Notes: generated from the sequence alone by a model not told the origin. DNA of 36,836 bases from an uncultured beta proteobacterium (GCA_903828235.1 CAIKLM010000096.1:1-36836), one strand, 5' to 3'; shown: positions 25,188 to 35,959, counted from the stretch's first letter. Translations and numbers: made by a program.

Positions 25188-26362
25188 GCGATCTCTCCAC
25201 CGCGCTGGTGCACGACGACTACGAGCCGCCGGCCGGCTTCCGCGCGCCGCAGCCGGGCATCTTCAAGGCCAGCACCGTCATCTTCCCGAACGTGGCGGCG
25301 CTGCGCTCGCGCGACTGGCGGCGCCGCGACGGCTACACCTACGGGCTGCACGGCACGCCGACGACCTTCCTGCTCGAGGAGCGCATCGCCCGGCTGGAGG
25401 GCGGGCGACACGCCGTGCTGGTGCCCAGCGGCCTGGCGGCCATCGCGCTGGTGGGGCAGGCGTTGCTGTCGCCGGGCGACGAGGTGCTGCTGCCCGACAA
25501 CGTCTACGGCCCGAGCCGCGAGTTCGCGCGCCACGAGCTGGCGCGCTGGGGCGTGACGCACCGGCCGTACGACCCGCTCGACGCGGCGGGCTTCGCGGCC
25601 CTGATCGGCCCGGCCACGCGGCTGGTGTGGCTGGAGGCGCCGGGCTCGGTGACCATGGAGTTCCCCGACCTCGCCGGGCTGGTGGCGGCGGCGCGGTCGC
25701 GCGGCGTCGTCACGGCGCTGGACAACACCTGGGGCGCGGGCGTGGCCCTGCGCGGCTTCGGGCTGGGCATCGACATCGTCATGCAGGCGCTGACCAAGTA
25801 CCCCAGTGGCGGCGGTGACGTGCTGATGGGCTCGGTGGTGACGCAGGACGCCGCGCTTCACGAGCGCATCAAGCTCACGCACATGCGGCTGGGCCTGGGG
25901 GTGGGCGCGAACGACGCCGAGGCCGTGCTGCGCGGGCTGCCTTCGATGCCGCTGCGCTACGCCGCGCAGGACGCGGTGGCGCGGCGCCTGGCCGCCTGGC
26001 TGGCCACGCAGCCGGCCGTGGCCCAGGTGCTGCACCCGGCGCTGCCGGGCTCGCCGGGCCACGAGCACTGGGCCCGCCACTGCAGCGCCGCGGCCGGGCT
26101 GTTCTCGGTGCGCTTCCGCCGCGACATCGACGCCGCCCGCGTGCACGCCTTCTGCGACGCGCTGCGCCTGTTCAAGCTCGGCTACAGCTGGGCCGGGCCG
26201 GTGAGCCTGGTCGTGCCCTACGACCTGAACCCGATGCGCGGCGCAGCTGCCGCCGCCGACGCTGCGGCGGGCACCGAGCTCGTGCGCTTCTCGGTCGGGC
26301 TGGAGTCGGCCGACGACCTGCAGGCCGACCTGGCCCAGGCCCTGGCGTCGATGGGCGGCTAG
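25184..26362 (+). CDS. metC: Cystathionine beta-lyase-like PLP enzyme
   Basis: This 392-residue Cys/Met-metabolism PLP enzyme is probably a cystathionine beta-lyase (cystathionine to homocysteine, pyruvate and ammonia). Family features are [23 protein letters not shown] split across the N-terminal third, [20 protein letters not shown] (cofactor-contacting Asp) and [11 protein letters not shown] with Lys205 as the Schiff-base lysine. The C-terminal segment [18 protein letters not shown] matches MetC better than MetB or MetZ. The start overlaps rimO's stop. The stop TAG is followed by GAGCGTGGCTCAG and the convergent CsgG-like gene only 9 nt away. A gamma-synthase activity is possible but less likely. 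Confidence 0.9.
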   Translation: MSDLSTALVHDDYEPPAGFRAPQPGIFKASTVIFPNVAALRSRDWRRRDGYTYGLHGTPTTFLLEERIARLEGGRHAVLVPSGLAAIALVGQALLSPGDEVLLPDNVYGPSREFARHELARWGVTHRPYDPLDAAGFAALIGPATRLVWLEAPGSVTMEFPDLAGLVAAARSRGVVTALDNTWGAGVALRGFGLGIDIVMQALTKYPSGGGDVLMGSVVTQDAALHERIKLTHMRLGLGVGANDAEAVLRGLPSMPLRYAAQDAVARRLAAWLATQPAVAQVLHPALPGSPGHEHWARHCSAAAGLFSVRFRRDIDAARVHAFCDALRLFKLGYSWAGPVSLVVPYDLNPMRGAAAAADAAAGTELVRFSVGLESADDLQADLAQALASMGG

Positions 26363-26371
26363 GAGCGTGGC

Positions 26372-27052
26372 TCAGCGCCGCGTGCCCTTCTGCAGCAGCG
26401 CCACCAGCAGGCGCTCGGCGGGCTGGAAGTCGGGCCGCCGCGCCAGCAGCGCCTGCAGCGCGGCCACGGCCTCGTCGCTGCGCCCGGCGTCGGCCAGTTC
26501 CAGGATGCGGTCGTAGGCTTCCCAGGCGGCCGCCGCATAGGCCACGCCCGGCGTGGCCGACCCGCCCAGGGCGCGCGCGAGCCGGCGATTCAGCGGCTCC
26601 ACCTGCTGCATCACGCCGGCCAGCGCGCCGGTGAATTCGTCGGCCGCCAGCAGGCGCGAGCTGGCCGTCTCGACCACCCGCACGTGCACCTGCACCTGCT
26701 CGCTCAGCACGACGAAGCCGCCGAACACCATGCGCGCCGCGCCGACGATGCGGCCCAGCCGCAGCCGAGCCTGCGCGTCGGCCAGCTCGGAGGCCGCGAG
26801 CTGCTGCTCGGCCAGCAGCTCGCGCAGGCGGTGGCGTTCCACCACGGGCAGGCCCGGCACGCGCAGCAGCTGGGCGGTCAGGTTCTCGGGCAGGGCGCGG
26901 CGCAGGAACTCGCCGGCGCCGAGCAGCGGCGACTGGTTGTCGAAGTCCCACACCGCCACGGCCGGCAGCGCGGGCGCGGGCTGGGCGACCAGCCGGCCCG
27001 GGGCGGTGGCCGCGCAGGCGGCCAGCGCGGCGAGCGCGGCCCGGCGCCTCAT
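26372..27052 (-). CDS. CsgG-like secreted protein with C-terminal TPR-like helices
   Basis: The protein has 226 residues. A short signal sequence (MRRRAALAALAACAATAPG) may be a plain export signal or a poorly formed lipoprotein signal, since a Cys sits at residue 13. The main part resembles CsgG/FlgT-type periplasmic domains: AVAVWDFDNQSP, then an ERHRLRELLAEQQLAASELAD segment split at the loop, and ARMVFGGFVVLSEQVQVHVRVVET. The last 60 residues resemble a TPR pair (WEAYDRILELADAGRSDEAV). The ATGA overlap at 27049-27052 couples it to the caspase-like gene, whose own C-terminal half carries a similar domain. The two products probably work together outside the cytoplasm. The exact function is unknown. 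Confidence 0.75.
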   Translation of the reverse strand: MRRRAALAALAACAATAPGRLVAQPAPALPAVAVWDFDNQSPLLGAGEFLRRALPENLTAQLLRVPGLPVVERHRLRELLAEQQLAASELADAQARLRLGRIVGAARMVFGGFVVLSEQVQVHVRVVETASSRLLAADEFTGALAGVMQQVEPLNRRLARALGGSATPGVAYAAAAWEAYDRILELADAGRSDEAVAALQALLARRPDFQPAERLLVALLQKGTRR

Positions 27053-29289
27053 TCGGGGCGGGCGACGACGACGCGCTGGTTCCGCGACAGCGGGCCCTGG
27101 CGCTCGGCCACGCGGGCGTAGGCCAGCTGCTCCTGCACCTCGGTGACGGTCAGGCGTGCCACGCGGGTGTCGCGGTGGCCGAGCACGCGCCCGCCCAGCT
27201 CGATCGGGGCCCCGCGCTCGACGACGTGGAAGGCCTGCCCGGCCCGCACGCCGTGGCGCTGGCCGAGGTTGATGACGACGCGGTCGTCCTCCACCAGCGC
27301 GATGCGGCCGCGCAGGGGGTACTTCTCCTGCAGCGTGGCCGCGATCTGCTGTGCGATGGCCGCCGCCAGCGCCGCCGGGTTGCCGCCGCCGGCCTGGCGT
27401 TCGGCGCGCACCATGGCCAGCTGGGTGGTCTCGGTGTCGATGGCGCGCACCGAGGCGGCCAGGCCGCCGGGCTCGTGCGTCATCACGCCCGAGACGATCA
27501 GCCGCGCAGCCAGCAGCCGCCCGAGGCGGACCTGCGTGTCCGGGTCGGCCAGTTCCGAGGCGCCGAGCCTGGCCTCGGCCAGCACCTGGTCGAGCAGTCG
27601 CCGCTCCACCAGCGTGTGGCCGCGCGCCTGCAGCTCGCGGATCAGCTCCTGCTGCACCAGCACCTCCAGGCCGATGCGGCCGGCGGCGCCGGGCAGGGCC
27701 TGGTCCTGGAAGGGCAGCACGCTCAGCGCCATCACCGGCGAGGTCCAGTCGTCGGGCGTGCCGGCGGCGGCGGGTCGCGGCGGCGGGTTGCGCAGGCGCG
27801 CCACCAGCTCGCGGACGCTGGCGTCGATCGCCGCGTGGCGCGCGCGGTCCTGGCCTTCCGCCACCGACTCCTTCAGCTGCCGCAGCAGCGCGATCGTGAT
27901 GGCATCGCCGGGATCGAGCGCGTTCGCGCGCTCCAGCAGCGCCTGCGCGCGCGGCCACTGGCCGCCTTCCTGCAGCGCGACCGCCAGGTTCGACAGCGCC
28001 TGCACCGACTGCCGGTCGAGTCGCGCCGCGCGCTCGTAGGCGGCCTGCGCGGCCTGGGGGTCCCGGTCGCGCTGCGCGTTGCCCAGCGCGACCAGCGCCT
28101 GCGACTTCTGGAACGAGAAGTCGGCCACCGTGCCGTCGTCGGCCGCCTGCCGCAGCGCGGCCTGTGCCGCCGCGGCGTCGCCCCGCGCGGCCAGCGCACG
28201 GCCGCGCGTCAGGTAGGCGGCGCCGCGGGAGGGCGCGCGGGCGATGATGTCGTTGGCCGCCTGCAGCGCGCCGGCCGTGTCGCCCCGCGCCAGCAGCGCC
28301 TCGGCCAGGCCCTCCTGACCCATCAGCGCCACTTCGGAGTGGGTGTCGCGGGCCAGGGCCTGGAACAGGCGCTCGGCGTCGTCGAGCTGCCGCCGGCGCA
28401 GCAACTCGTGGGCCCGCTCCGCGCGCGCGATGTGCTCCAGGGCCGGTGGCGGTGGCAGCGTGGCCGTCGCCGGGCGGGCCGCGGCGGGCGGGGGGACGAA
28501 GAAGAAGTCGCCTTCCAGCGAGGTGTTCTCCCAGGGCACCTGGCGGCCGTTGGAGTCCAGCCGCACGCCCAGGCGCACGCGCTTGAACACCTCCTCGATC
28601 GGCAGCCCCGGCTTCTCGATGTTGGCCAGCAGGTGCTGCGTGTACAGGCCGTGGGCACCCTGGCCGTCGCTGGCGACGCTGCCGGGCGCGGTGGCGAAGG
28701 CCACCAGCGAGCCGATCGGCGCGTCCATCGAGCCCAGCCCGCCACCGGCGCTGCGGCTGGCGCGCGCGAACGGGTTGTCGCGGCAGGCGTCGAGGATGAC
28801 CACGTTGACGCGGTTCTTCGCCGACTCCATCTTGTCGAGCACCATCTGCACGTCGACAGCGCGGAAGGGCACCTCGTCCTCGCGGCGGATGTCCTCGCCC
28901 ACGGGCAGCAGGAAGTTGCGGCCCTTGATCTGCACGCCGTGCCCCGCGAAGTAGAAGAGCCCGGCGCCGCCCCCCTTGAGCCGGTCGCCGAAGGCCCTGA
29001 TGGCCTCGTTCAGCTGGCGCTGCGTGGCGTCGAGCCGCAGGTCCACGGTGAAGCCGGCCTTGCGCAGCGCGGCAGCCACCGCCCGCGCGTCGTTGGCCGG
29101 GTTGGACAGCGGGGCCTGGGCGTAGGCGGCGTTGCCCACCACCAGCGCGTGCCGGGGCTCGGCGACGGTCGCCCGCGCCGGCCCGATGAACAGGGCGAGC
29201 GCGACGACCAGCAGCAGCGCCACCAGGCCGTGCAGGGCACCCGCCCGGGGCGCTGCTCTGGGGTGTGCGGCGGGTGTCGGCGTGGCCAT
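27049..29289 (-). CDS. Extracytoplasmic caspase-like peptidase with TPR and CsgG-like domains
   Basis: The protein has 746 residues. An N-terminal hydrophobic segment (about 21-40) is a signal peptide or anchor. The caspase (peptidase C14) domain spans about 45-260: RHALVVGNAAYAQAPLSNPA, catalytic His117 in YFAGHGVQ and catalytic Cys169 in ILDACRDNPF, so the dyad is intact. About 280-500 holds TPR-like repeats (AERLFQALARDTHSE, AAYERAARLDRQSVQALSNL). About 510-640 is CsgG-like (MALSVLPFQDQ, VERRLLDQVLAEARLGASEL). The C-terminus (RGRIALVEDDRVVINLGQRH) resembles the FlgT-type C-terminal barrel. Caspase-like bacterial proteins usually cut after Arg/Lys; the substrate here is unknown. It heads a two-gene unit with the CsgG-like protein. 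Confidence 0.88.
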   Translation of the reverse strand: MATPTPAAHPRAAPRAGALHGLVALLLVVALALFIGPARATVAEPRHALVVGNAAYAQAPLSNPANDARAVAAALRKAGFTVDLRLDATQRQLNEAIRAFGDRLKGGGAGLFYFAGHGVQIKGRNFLLPVGEDIRREDEVPFRAVDVQMVLDKMESAKNRVNVVILDACRDNPFARASRSAGGGLGSMDAPIGSLVAFATAPGSVASDGQGAHGLYTQHLLANIEKPGLPIEEVFKRVRLGVRLDSNGRQVPWENTSLEGDFFFVPPPAAARPATATLPPPPALEHIARAERAHELLRRRQLDDAERLFQALARDTHSEVALMGQEGLAEALLARGDTAGALQAANDIIARAPSRGAAYLTRGRALAARGDAAAAQAALRQAADDGTVADFSFQKSQALVALGNAQRDRDPQAAQAAYERAARLDRQSVQALSNLAVALQEGGQWPRAQALLERANALDPGDAITIALLRQLKESVAEGQDRARHAAIDASVRELVARLRNPPPRPAAAGTPDDWTSPVMALSVLPFQDQALPGAAGRIGLEVLVQQELIRELQARGHTLVERRLLDQVLAEARLGASELADPDTQVRLGRLLAARLIVSGVMTHEPGGLAASVRAIDTETTQLAMVRAERQAGGGNPAALAAAIAQQIAATLQEKYPLRGRIALVEDDRVVINLGQRHGVRAGQAFHVVERGAPIELGGRVLGHRDTRVARLTVTEVQEQLAYARVAERQGPLSRNQRVVVARPE

Positions 29290-29377
29290 GGAGTTCCCCC
29301 GGGGCGCGGGCAGGCCCCTCGGGCGGCCATGCTACGGCGGTGGCCGGTGCTGGCAACCGGCGTGCAGGGGATGCCGC

Positions 29378-29848
29378 TCAGCCCGATCGGCCCGGCGACG
29401 ACACCTTGTGCCGCATCAGCCGGCCCTTCTCGCGCTCCCAGTCGCGCTTCTTCTCGTCCTCGCGCTTGTCGTGCTGCGCCTTGCCCTTGGCCAGCGCGAT
29501 CTGCGCCTTCACGCGCCCGCCCTTGTAGTGCAGGTTCAGCGGCACCAGCGTGAAGCCCTTCTGCTCGACCTTGCCGATGAGGCGTCGGATCTCCTGCTTG
29601 TGCATCAGCAGCTTCTTGGTGCGGTCGGGCTCGGGCAGCACGTGGGTGCTGGCGCTGCGCAGCGCGTTGATGCGGCAGCCGATCAGGAACAGCTCGCCGT
29701 CGCGGATGTGCACGTAGCCGTCGGTGAGCTGCACCTGCCCGGCGCGGATGGCCTTGATCTCCCAACCGGACAGCACCATCCCCGCCTCGAACTGCTCTTC
29801 GATGGCGTACTCGTGGCGGGCACGGCGGTTCTCGGCGATGGCACTCAT
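29378..29848 (-). CDS. smpB: SsrA-binding protein SmpB
   Basis: This 156-residue protein is a partner of tmRNA in ribosome rescue. It shows the characteristic beta-barrel start [20 protein letters not shown], the tmRNA-binding [19 protein letters not shown] and [15 protein letters not shown]. The basic C-terminal tail ([20 protein letters not shown]) enters the mRNA channel. Length is normal. The gene is divergent from ratA across a 50-nt gap, a neighbourhood conserved widely in beta- and gammaproteobacteria. Confidence 0.98.
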   Translation of the reverse strand: MSAIAENRRARHEYAIEEQFEAGMVLSGWEIKAIRAGQVQLTDGYVHIRDGELFLIGCRINALRSASTHVLPEPDRTKKLLMHKQEIRRLIGKVEQKGFTLVPLNLHYKGGRVKAQIALAKGKAQHDKREDEKKRDWEREKGRLMRHKVSSPGRSG

Positions 29849-29879
29849 GCAGCTTCAGGTGGGGGCAGGGGTGCCTCTC

Positions 29880-29885
29880 TACAAT
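29880..29885 (+). promoter_or_regulatory. Putative -10 box of ratA
   Basis: TACAAT lies 13 nt before the ratA ATG, in the short smpB/ratA divergent gap. The spacing predicts a 5' leader of only a few bases. Confidence 0.45.
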
Positions 29886-29898
29886 CCTTGGATTCTCC

Positions 29899-30351
29899 AT
29901 GAAGCATGTCCGCAAGTCCGTGCTGCTGTGGTACTCGCCGGTCGAGATGTACGCGCTGGTGACCGACGTGCAGCGCTACCCCGAGTTCCTGCCCTGGTGC
30001 GACCGCGCCGAGCTGCTGCAGTCGCACGACGATGGCGTGACGGCTCGGCTGGGCCTGCACTACATGGGCGTGCGCCACGCCTTCACCACCCGCAACGTGC
30101 AGCAGGCCCCCGAGCGCGTGGCCGTGCAGCTGGTGGACGGGCCCTTCTCGCGTCTGCAGGGCGAGTGGCTGTTCCGGCCCCTGGGCCGGCCGGGCAGTGG
30201 GCAGCAGGCCTGCAAGATCGAGTTCGACCTGCGCTATGCCTTCGCGAGCCCGGCCCTCGAGACCGTGGTCAGCCCGGTCTTCGACCGCATCGCCAACACC
30301 TTCGTCGATTCCTTCGTGCGGCGCGCGGAAGACGTCTATGGCGCCCGCTGA
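29899..30351 (+). CDS. ratA: RatA / COQ10-like START-domain protein
   Basis: This 150-residue protein has an SRPBCC (START-like) fold: SVLLWYSPVEMYALVTDVQRYPEFLPWCDRAELL at the N-terminus (split around the loop), GPFSRLQGEWLFRPLG in the middle and a C-terminal helix VFDRIANTFVDSFVRRAEDVYG. The family was first described as a ribosome-association inhibitor (RatA) and is related to COQ10 ubiquinone-binding proteins; the latter role is now considered plausible in bacteria. It overlaps rnfH by 14 nt. Confidence 0.93.
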   Translation: MKHVRKSVLLWYSPVEMYALVTDVQRYPEFLPWCDRAELLQSHDDGVTARLGLHYMGVRHAFTTRNVQQAPERVAVQLVDGPFSRLQGEWLFRPLGRPGSGQQACKIEFDLRYAFASPALETVVSPVFDRIANTFVDSFVRRAEDVYGAR

Positions 30352-30664
30352 GCCGCCCGGCCCGCTGCGCGTGGAGGTGGCCTTGGCGGCCGAGCCGCGC
30401 CGGGTGGACTGCGTGGCGCTGCAGCTGCCGCTGGGCAGCACGGTGGCCGACGCCGTGCAGGCCAGCGGCCTGCTGCCGCGCCACGGCCTGGCCGGGCTCG
30501 ATGGTTTGGCGCTGGCGGTGTGGGGGCGCGCGGTGAGCGCCGGCTCGGCGCTGCGCGACCGTGACCGCGTGGAAATGCTTCGCCCGCTGCAGGTGGACCC
30601 GAAGGAATCACGCCGGCTGCGCTATCGCAGCCAGGCCGAGCGGCGCGCGGGCCGGCGCCGCTGA
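30338..30664 (+). CDS. rnfH: RnfH-family ubiquitin-fold protein
   Basis: This 108-residue member of the RnfH family (UPF0125) has a beta-grasp fold, with RVEVALAAEPRRVDCVALQL, GSTVADAVQASGLL, VWGRAVSAGSALRDRDRVEMLRPL (split in the middle) and the typical LQVDPKESRRLRYRSQAE end. I chose the ATG at 30338, inside the ratA 3' end, because the family starts a few residues before RVEVA; the frame is open further upstream only as a shadow of ratA. The function is not known. In gammaproteobacteria it also sits beside ratA. Confidence 0.92.
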   Translation: MAPAEPPGPLRVEVALAAEPRRVDCVALQLPLGSTVADAVQASGLLPRHGLAGLDGLALAVWGRAVSAGSALRDRDRVEMLRPLQVDPKESRRLRYRSQAERRAGRRR

Positions 30665-30675
30665 CGCAGCGCCGC

Positions 30676-31227
30676 TCAGCGGCAGTCGGAGGCGATGACC
30701 TCGCGCGCGCGCTGCGCCTCCTGGGCGCGGGCGGCGTCGTCGAGCACCTCGCGCTCGCCCTTGTCGTTCATGCGGGCGATGCGCTGGCCGGAATCGAGCG
30801 CGGCCAGGTGGTTGCGCGCGTTGCGGCAGTTCTCGGCCCGGCGGGCGGCGTTGCGCTCCTCCTCGGCCTTCATCTTGGCGGCCTTCTCTTCCTCGGCGGC
30901 GCGCCGGCGCGCCTGCACCTCGCGCTCGAGCGCGGTCACCGGTGCCGAGGCCTGCGCCGCGGTGGCCGTGCCGGCGGCGGGTGCCGCCGCGGCGGCCGCC
31001 TGGGCGCGCTGCGCCGCTGTGTTGGGGCGGCCGAGGATGTCCTTCTCCGGCACCTCGCGCGGGGGCGGGCGGTCGCTGACGGTGATGCGGCCGTCCTTGT
31101 CGCGCCACTTCCACTGCGCGTCGGCCGGAAGGGCGGCCAGCAGCGTCAGGGATGCAAGGGCCAGCGCGAACACCGCCCGCGCGCGGGCCGAAAGGGGTGG
31201 GGACGAGAGGGCGGGGATCGAGCGCAT
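30676..31227 (-). CDS. DUF4124-domain secreted protein
   Basis: The protein has 183 residues. A signal peptide (hydrophobic AVFALALASLTLLAALPADA) is cleaved before QWKWRDKDGRITVSDRPPP, which is the DUF4124 motif of short periplasmic proteins. The rest is an Ala-rich linker and a highly charged helix (about residues 95-140, with runs of Glu, Arg and Lys), probably a coiled coil, plus two cysteines (in AENCRNARN and the terminal DCR) that could form a disulfide. The ATG at 31227 begins the signal peptide; longer frames lack one at the N-terminus. The gene diverges from guaB. Function unknown. Confidence 0.85.
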   Translation of the reverse strand: MRSIPALSSPPLSARARAVFALALASLTLLAALPADAQWKWRDKDGRITVSDRPPPREVPEKDILGRPNTAAQRAQAAAAAAPAAGTATAAQASAPVTALEREVQARRRAAEEEKAAKMKAEEERNAARRAENCRNARNHLAALDSGQRIARMNDKGEREVLDDAARAQEAQRAREVIASDCR

Positions 31228-31295
31228 GGTGGCAACCCGTGGGCGACCCGACGAGTGTACGGCGAGCCCCGCGTCGGCCGTGATCGGGGCGTTCC

Positions 31296-31301
31296 TATAA
31301 T
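31296..31301 (+). promoter_or_regulatory. -10 box of the guaB-MFS-guaA operon
   Basis: A consensus TATAAT lies 29 nt before the guaB ATG, in an unusually AT-rich patch (TATAATTCGCTTTTG). The -35 region is GC-rich and not obvious. It would drive all three overlapping genes. Confidence 0.65.
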
Positions 31302-31330
31302 TCGCTTTTGCGTCTGGAGCCCGACTCCCC

Positions 31331-32792
<1,462 letters not shown>

Positions 32793-32803
<11 letters not shown>

Positions 32804-34079
32804 CCCCGGCGCCGCCGCGCCCGTCGTGGCAGCGGCGTCGCGGCCGGCCGCGATGCGCTTCATCATGCTGGTGGTGCTGCTGGACATGATGGCGGTGGGC
32901 CTCATCGTGCCGGTACTGCCGGCCTGGGTGGGCCAGTTCACGAGCAGCCCCGACGAGCAGGCCGCCGCCTACAGCCTGGTGACTTTCTCGTTCGCGCTGG
33001 CCAGCTTCATCGGCGCGCCGCTGCTGGGCGCGCTGTCCGACCGCTTCGGCCGACGGCCCGTGCTGCTGCTGGGCTTCTGCGGCCTGGCCGTCAACTTCTT
33101 CTGGACGGCCGCGGCCACCACGCTGTGGATGCTGGTGGCCTCGCGCGTCGTTGGCGGCGGCATGCAGGCCAACGCCGCGGTGGCCAACGCCTACGTGGCC
33201 GACATCACCCCGCCCGAGGAGCGCGCACGCCGCTTCGGGCTGCTGGGCGCGATGTTCGGGCTGGGCTTCATCCTGGGCCCGGCCCTGGGCGGCGTGCTGG
33301 GCGCCATCGACCTGCGGCTGCCGTTCGTGGTGGCCGGCGTGCTGGCGCTGGCGAACCTGGTGTACGGCTACTTCGTGCTGCCCGAGTCGCTGCCCGCCGA
33401 GCGCCGTGCGCCGCTGGACTGGAAGCGCGCCAACCCCATCACCTCGCTCAGGGCGCTGGCGCAGCTCAAGGGCGTGGGGCTGCTGGTGGCGGTGCTGTGC
33501 GCGGGCTTCCTGGCGCAGTTCATCCTGTACACCACCTGGGTGCTCTACAACACCTTCAAGTTCGGCTGGGGGCCGGCGCAGAACGGCTGGTCGCTGTTCG
33601 CGGTGGGCATCGTCTCGGCCTTCGTGCAGGGCGTGCTGCTGTCGCGGCTTCTCAAGCGCTTCACGCCGCAGCGGCTGGCGCTGATGGGCATGGCCTCGTC
33701 GACGCTGGCCTTCACGCTGTGGGGCCTGGCCTCCGAAGGCTGGATGGTCTACGTCGTGATCTTCGCCAACGTGCTGGGCGGCGTGGTCGCGGCCTCGCTG
33801 CAGAGCGTGATCTCCAGCGCCGCCGACGCCAGCGAGCAGGGCCGCACGATGGGGGCCGTGAGCTCGCTGTCCAGCCTGATGGCCGTGGTGGCGCCGCTGA
33901 TCGGCCCGCCGCTGCTGGCCGTGGTCTCGCACCTGCCGCAGGGCGACTGGCGCATCGGCGCGCCGCTGTTCGTGTGCGCTGCGCTGCAGGCCCTGGCGCT
34001 GGGCCTGGCGTGGTGGCACTTCCGCGGCCGCCACGCGCTGCCGGCCGCAAATCCACCGCACGCGGTGAAGCCACCATGA
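32793..34079 (+). CDS. MFS efflux transporter (TetA-like drug:H+ antiporter family)
   Basis: This 428-residue protein has 12 predicted membrane segments. Motif A between TM2 and TM3 reads [19 protein letters not shown], and the loop [20 protein letters not shown] is typical of TetA-like exporters. The start is GTG at 32793 inside the guaB end (AAGGAAG 12 nt upstream); ATG 32853 is an alternative that would remove a 20-residue Ala/Pro-rich leader. The gene overlaps guaB by 11 nt and guaA by 4 nt (ATGA at 34076-34079). Its place between the two GMP-synthesis genes suggests export of a purine or purine analogue, or simply a linked pump; no substrate can be read from the sequence. Confidence 0.88.
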
Positions 34080-35662
34080 ACCACGACAAGATCCTCATCC
34101 TCGACTTCGGCTCGCAGGTCACGCAGCTCATCGCTCGGCGCATCCGCGAGGCGCACGTCTACTGCGAGATCCACCCCAACGACGTGAGCGACGCGTTCGT
34201 GCGTTCGTTTGGCGCCCGGGGGATCATCCTCTCGGGCAGCCATGCCAGCACCTACGAGGAGCAAGACCTGCGCGCGCCGCAGGCCGTGTGGGAAGCCGGC
34301 GTGCCGGTGCTGGGCATCTGCTACGGCATGTTCACGATGACGGTGCAGCAGGGCGGTCAGGTCGAGGCCAGCAGCCACCGCGAGTTCGGCTATGCCGAGG
34401 TGCGCGCGCACGGCCACACGAAGCTGCTCGATGGCATCCAGGACTTCGCCACCCCCGAAGGCCACTGCATGCTCAAGGTGTGGATGAGCCACGGCGACAA
34501 GGTCACCGCGCTGCCGCCCGGCTTCAAGCTCATGGCCAGCACGCCCAGCTGCCCCATCGCCGGCATGGCCGACGAGGCCCGCGGCTACTACGGCGTGCAG
34601 TTCCACCCCGAGGTGACGCACACCGTGCAGGGCCGCGCCATGCTCGAGCGCTTCGTGCTCGGCATCTGCGGTGCCCGCCCCGACTGGGTGATGCGCGACC
34701 ACGTCGAGGAGGCCGTGCAGGCCATCCGCGAGCAGGTGGGCTCGGAGGAGGTGATCCTGGGCCTGAGCGGCGGCGTCGACAGCAGCGTGGCCGCGGCGCT
34801 GATCCACCGCGCCATCGGCGAGCAGCTGACCTGCGTGTTCGTCGACCACGGCCTGCTGCGCCTGAACGAGGCCAGGCTGGTGATGGACATGTTCGTGGGC
34901 CGCCTGCATGCGAAGGTGGTGCACGTCGACGCCAGCGCGCAGTTCCTCGGCCACCTGAAGGGCGTGGCCGACCCCGAGGCCAAGCGCAAGATCATCGGCC
35001 GCGAGTTCGTGGAGGTCTTCCAGGCCGAGGCGAGGAAGCTCGCCAATGCGAAGTGGCTGGCCCAGGGCACGATCTACCCGGACGTCATCGAGAGCGGCGG
35101 CGCCAAGACCAAGAAGGCCACCACCATCAAGAGCCACCACAACGTGGGCGGCCTGCCCGAGACGCTGGGCCTGAAGCTGCTGGAGCCGCTGCGCGACCTG
35201 TTCAAGGACGAGGTGCGCGAGCTCGGCGTGGCGTTGGGCCTGCCGCCCGAGATGGTCTACCGCCACCCGTTCCCGGGGCCGGGCCTGGGCGTGCGCGTCC
35301 TGGGCGAGGTCAAGCCCGAGTACGCGGCGCTGCTGCAGCGCGCCGACGCCATCTTCATCGACGAGCTGCGTGCCACCATCGACCCCGCCACCGGCAGGAG
35401 CTGGTACGACCTCACCAGCCAGGCCTTCGCCGTGTTCCTGCCCGTCAAGAGCGTGGGCGTGATGGGCGACGGCCGCACCTACGAGCACGTGGTCGCGCTG
35501 CGCGCGGTGCAGACCAGCGACTTCATGACGGCCGACTGGGCCGAGCTGCCCTATGCGCTGCTGAAGAAGGTATCCAGCCGCATCATCAACGAGGTGCGCG
35601 GCATCAACCGGGTGGTCTACGACGTCAGCAGCAAGCCGCCGGCGACGATCGAGTGGGAATGA
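34076..35662 (+). CDS. guaA: GMP synthase (glutamine-hydrolysing)
   Basis: This 528-residue protein converts XMP to GMP with ATP and glutamine. The class I amidotransferase domain comes first: [21 protein letters not shown] split at its end, catalytic Cys82 in GICYGMF, and His/Glu in [10 protein letters not shown]. The ATP-pyrophosphatase domain has the P-loop [11 protein letters not shown] (Ser231 onward). The C-terminal dimerisation domain contains [15 protein letters not shown] and ends with the family's conserved PPATIEWE. The last codons (GAGTGGGAATGA) are a known integration target for guaA-specific islands, and foreign-looking DNA starts directly after the stop. Confidence 0.98.
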   Translation: MNHDKILILDFGSQVTQLIARRIREAHVYCEIHPNDVSDAFVRSFGARGIILSGSHASTYEEQDLRAPQAVWEAGVPVLGICYGMFTMTVQQGGQVEASSHREFGYAEVRAHGHTKLLDGIQDFATPEGHCMLKVWMSHGDKVTALPPGFKLMASTPSCPIAGMADEARGYYGVQFHPEVTHTVQGRAMLERFVLGICGARPDWVMRDHVEEAVQAIREQVGSEEVILGLSGGVDSSVAAALIHRAIGEQLTCVFVDHGLLRLNEARLVMDMFVGRLHAKVVHVDASAQFLGHLKGVADPEAKRKIIGREFVEVFQAEARKLANAKWLAQGTIYPDVIESGGAKTKKATTIKSHHNVGGLPETLGLKLLEPLRDLFKDEVRELGVALGLPPEMVYRHPFPGPGLGVRVLGEVKPEYAALLQRADAIFIDELRATIDPATGRSWYDLTSQAFAVFLPVKSVGVMGDGRTYEHVVALRAVQTSDFMTADWAELPYALLKKVSSRIINEVRGINRVVYDVSSKPPATIEWE

Positions 35663-35959
35663 TTCGGCGTCTTTCGGGGACTATCGAGGACAGTCGAGAA
35701 ACGGTCGTAAGTTGTTGATATGTATGGGTATATGTCTGTCGAGATCTATCGAGGACTATCGGGGGGATGAGGCTCGGATTGACGGTAGTTCTGGCGGTAG
35801 ATCCTGAATGGCTAGGGTCCCCGAAATTACTACCGTCACACCGGATCAAGTCGTGACGGTATAGAAAAAAGAAAAATATCATTCGGCACAAGCACTTAGC
35901 GTCTGTGTAGCCGCTTCTTTCGGCTGACGGTAGAATTCTCCGCCAAGGAGGGATCGTCG
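35663..35959. other. Lower-GC junction with repeated motifs, probable integrase arm/att region
   Basis: These 297 nt between guaA and the integrase gene are clearly lower in GC than the rest of the window and hold no convincing ORF. CTATCGAGGA occurs twice directly (35681-35690, 35746-35755), followed by a partial third copy (CTATCGGGG at 35756). GTCGAGA occurs at 35693 and 35738. TGACGGTA occurs at 35780, 35854 and 35925, with GGCGGTAG at 35793 and an inverted copy CTACCGTCA at 35830. Such clustered short repeats beside an integrase gene resemble arm-type binding sites of an att region. An AGGAGG precedes the integrase ATG. Confidence 0.6.

Noticed and set aside
29290..29377. Small GC-rich hairpins between smpB and the caspase-like gene as a terminator
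   Set aside because: Stems are short and imperfect with no T-tract; the pairing is not better than expected for this base composition.
35625..35891. Minus-strand 88-codon open frame after guaA
   Set aside because: It lies over the repeat-rich att-like region, overlaps the guaA end and has no recognisable domain or ribosome binding site.
35663..35959. CRISPR array in the repeat-rich gap after guaA
   Set aside because: Repeats are only 7-10 nt, irregularly spaced and of mixed orientation, and no cas gene is nearby.
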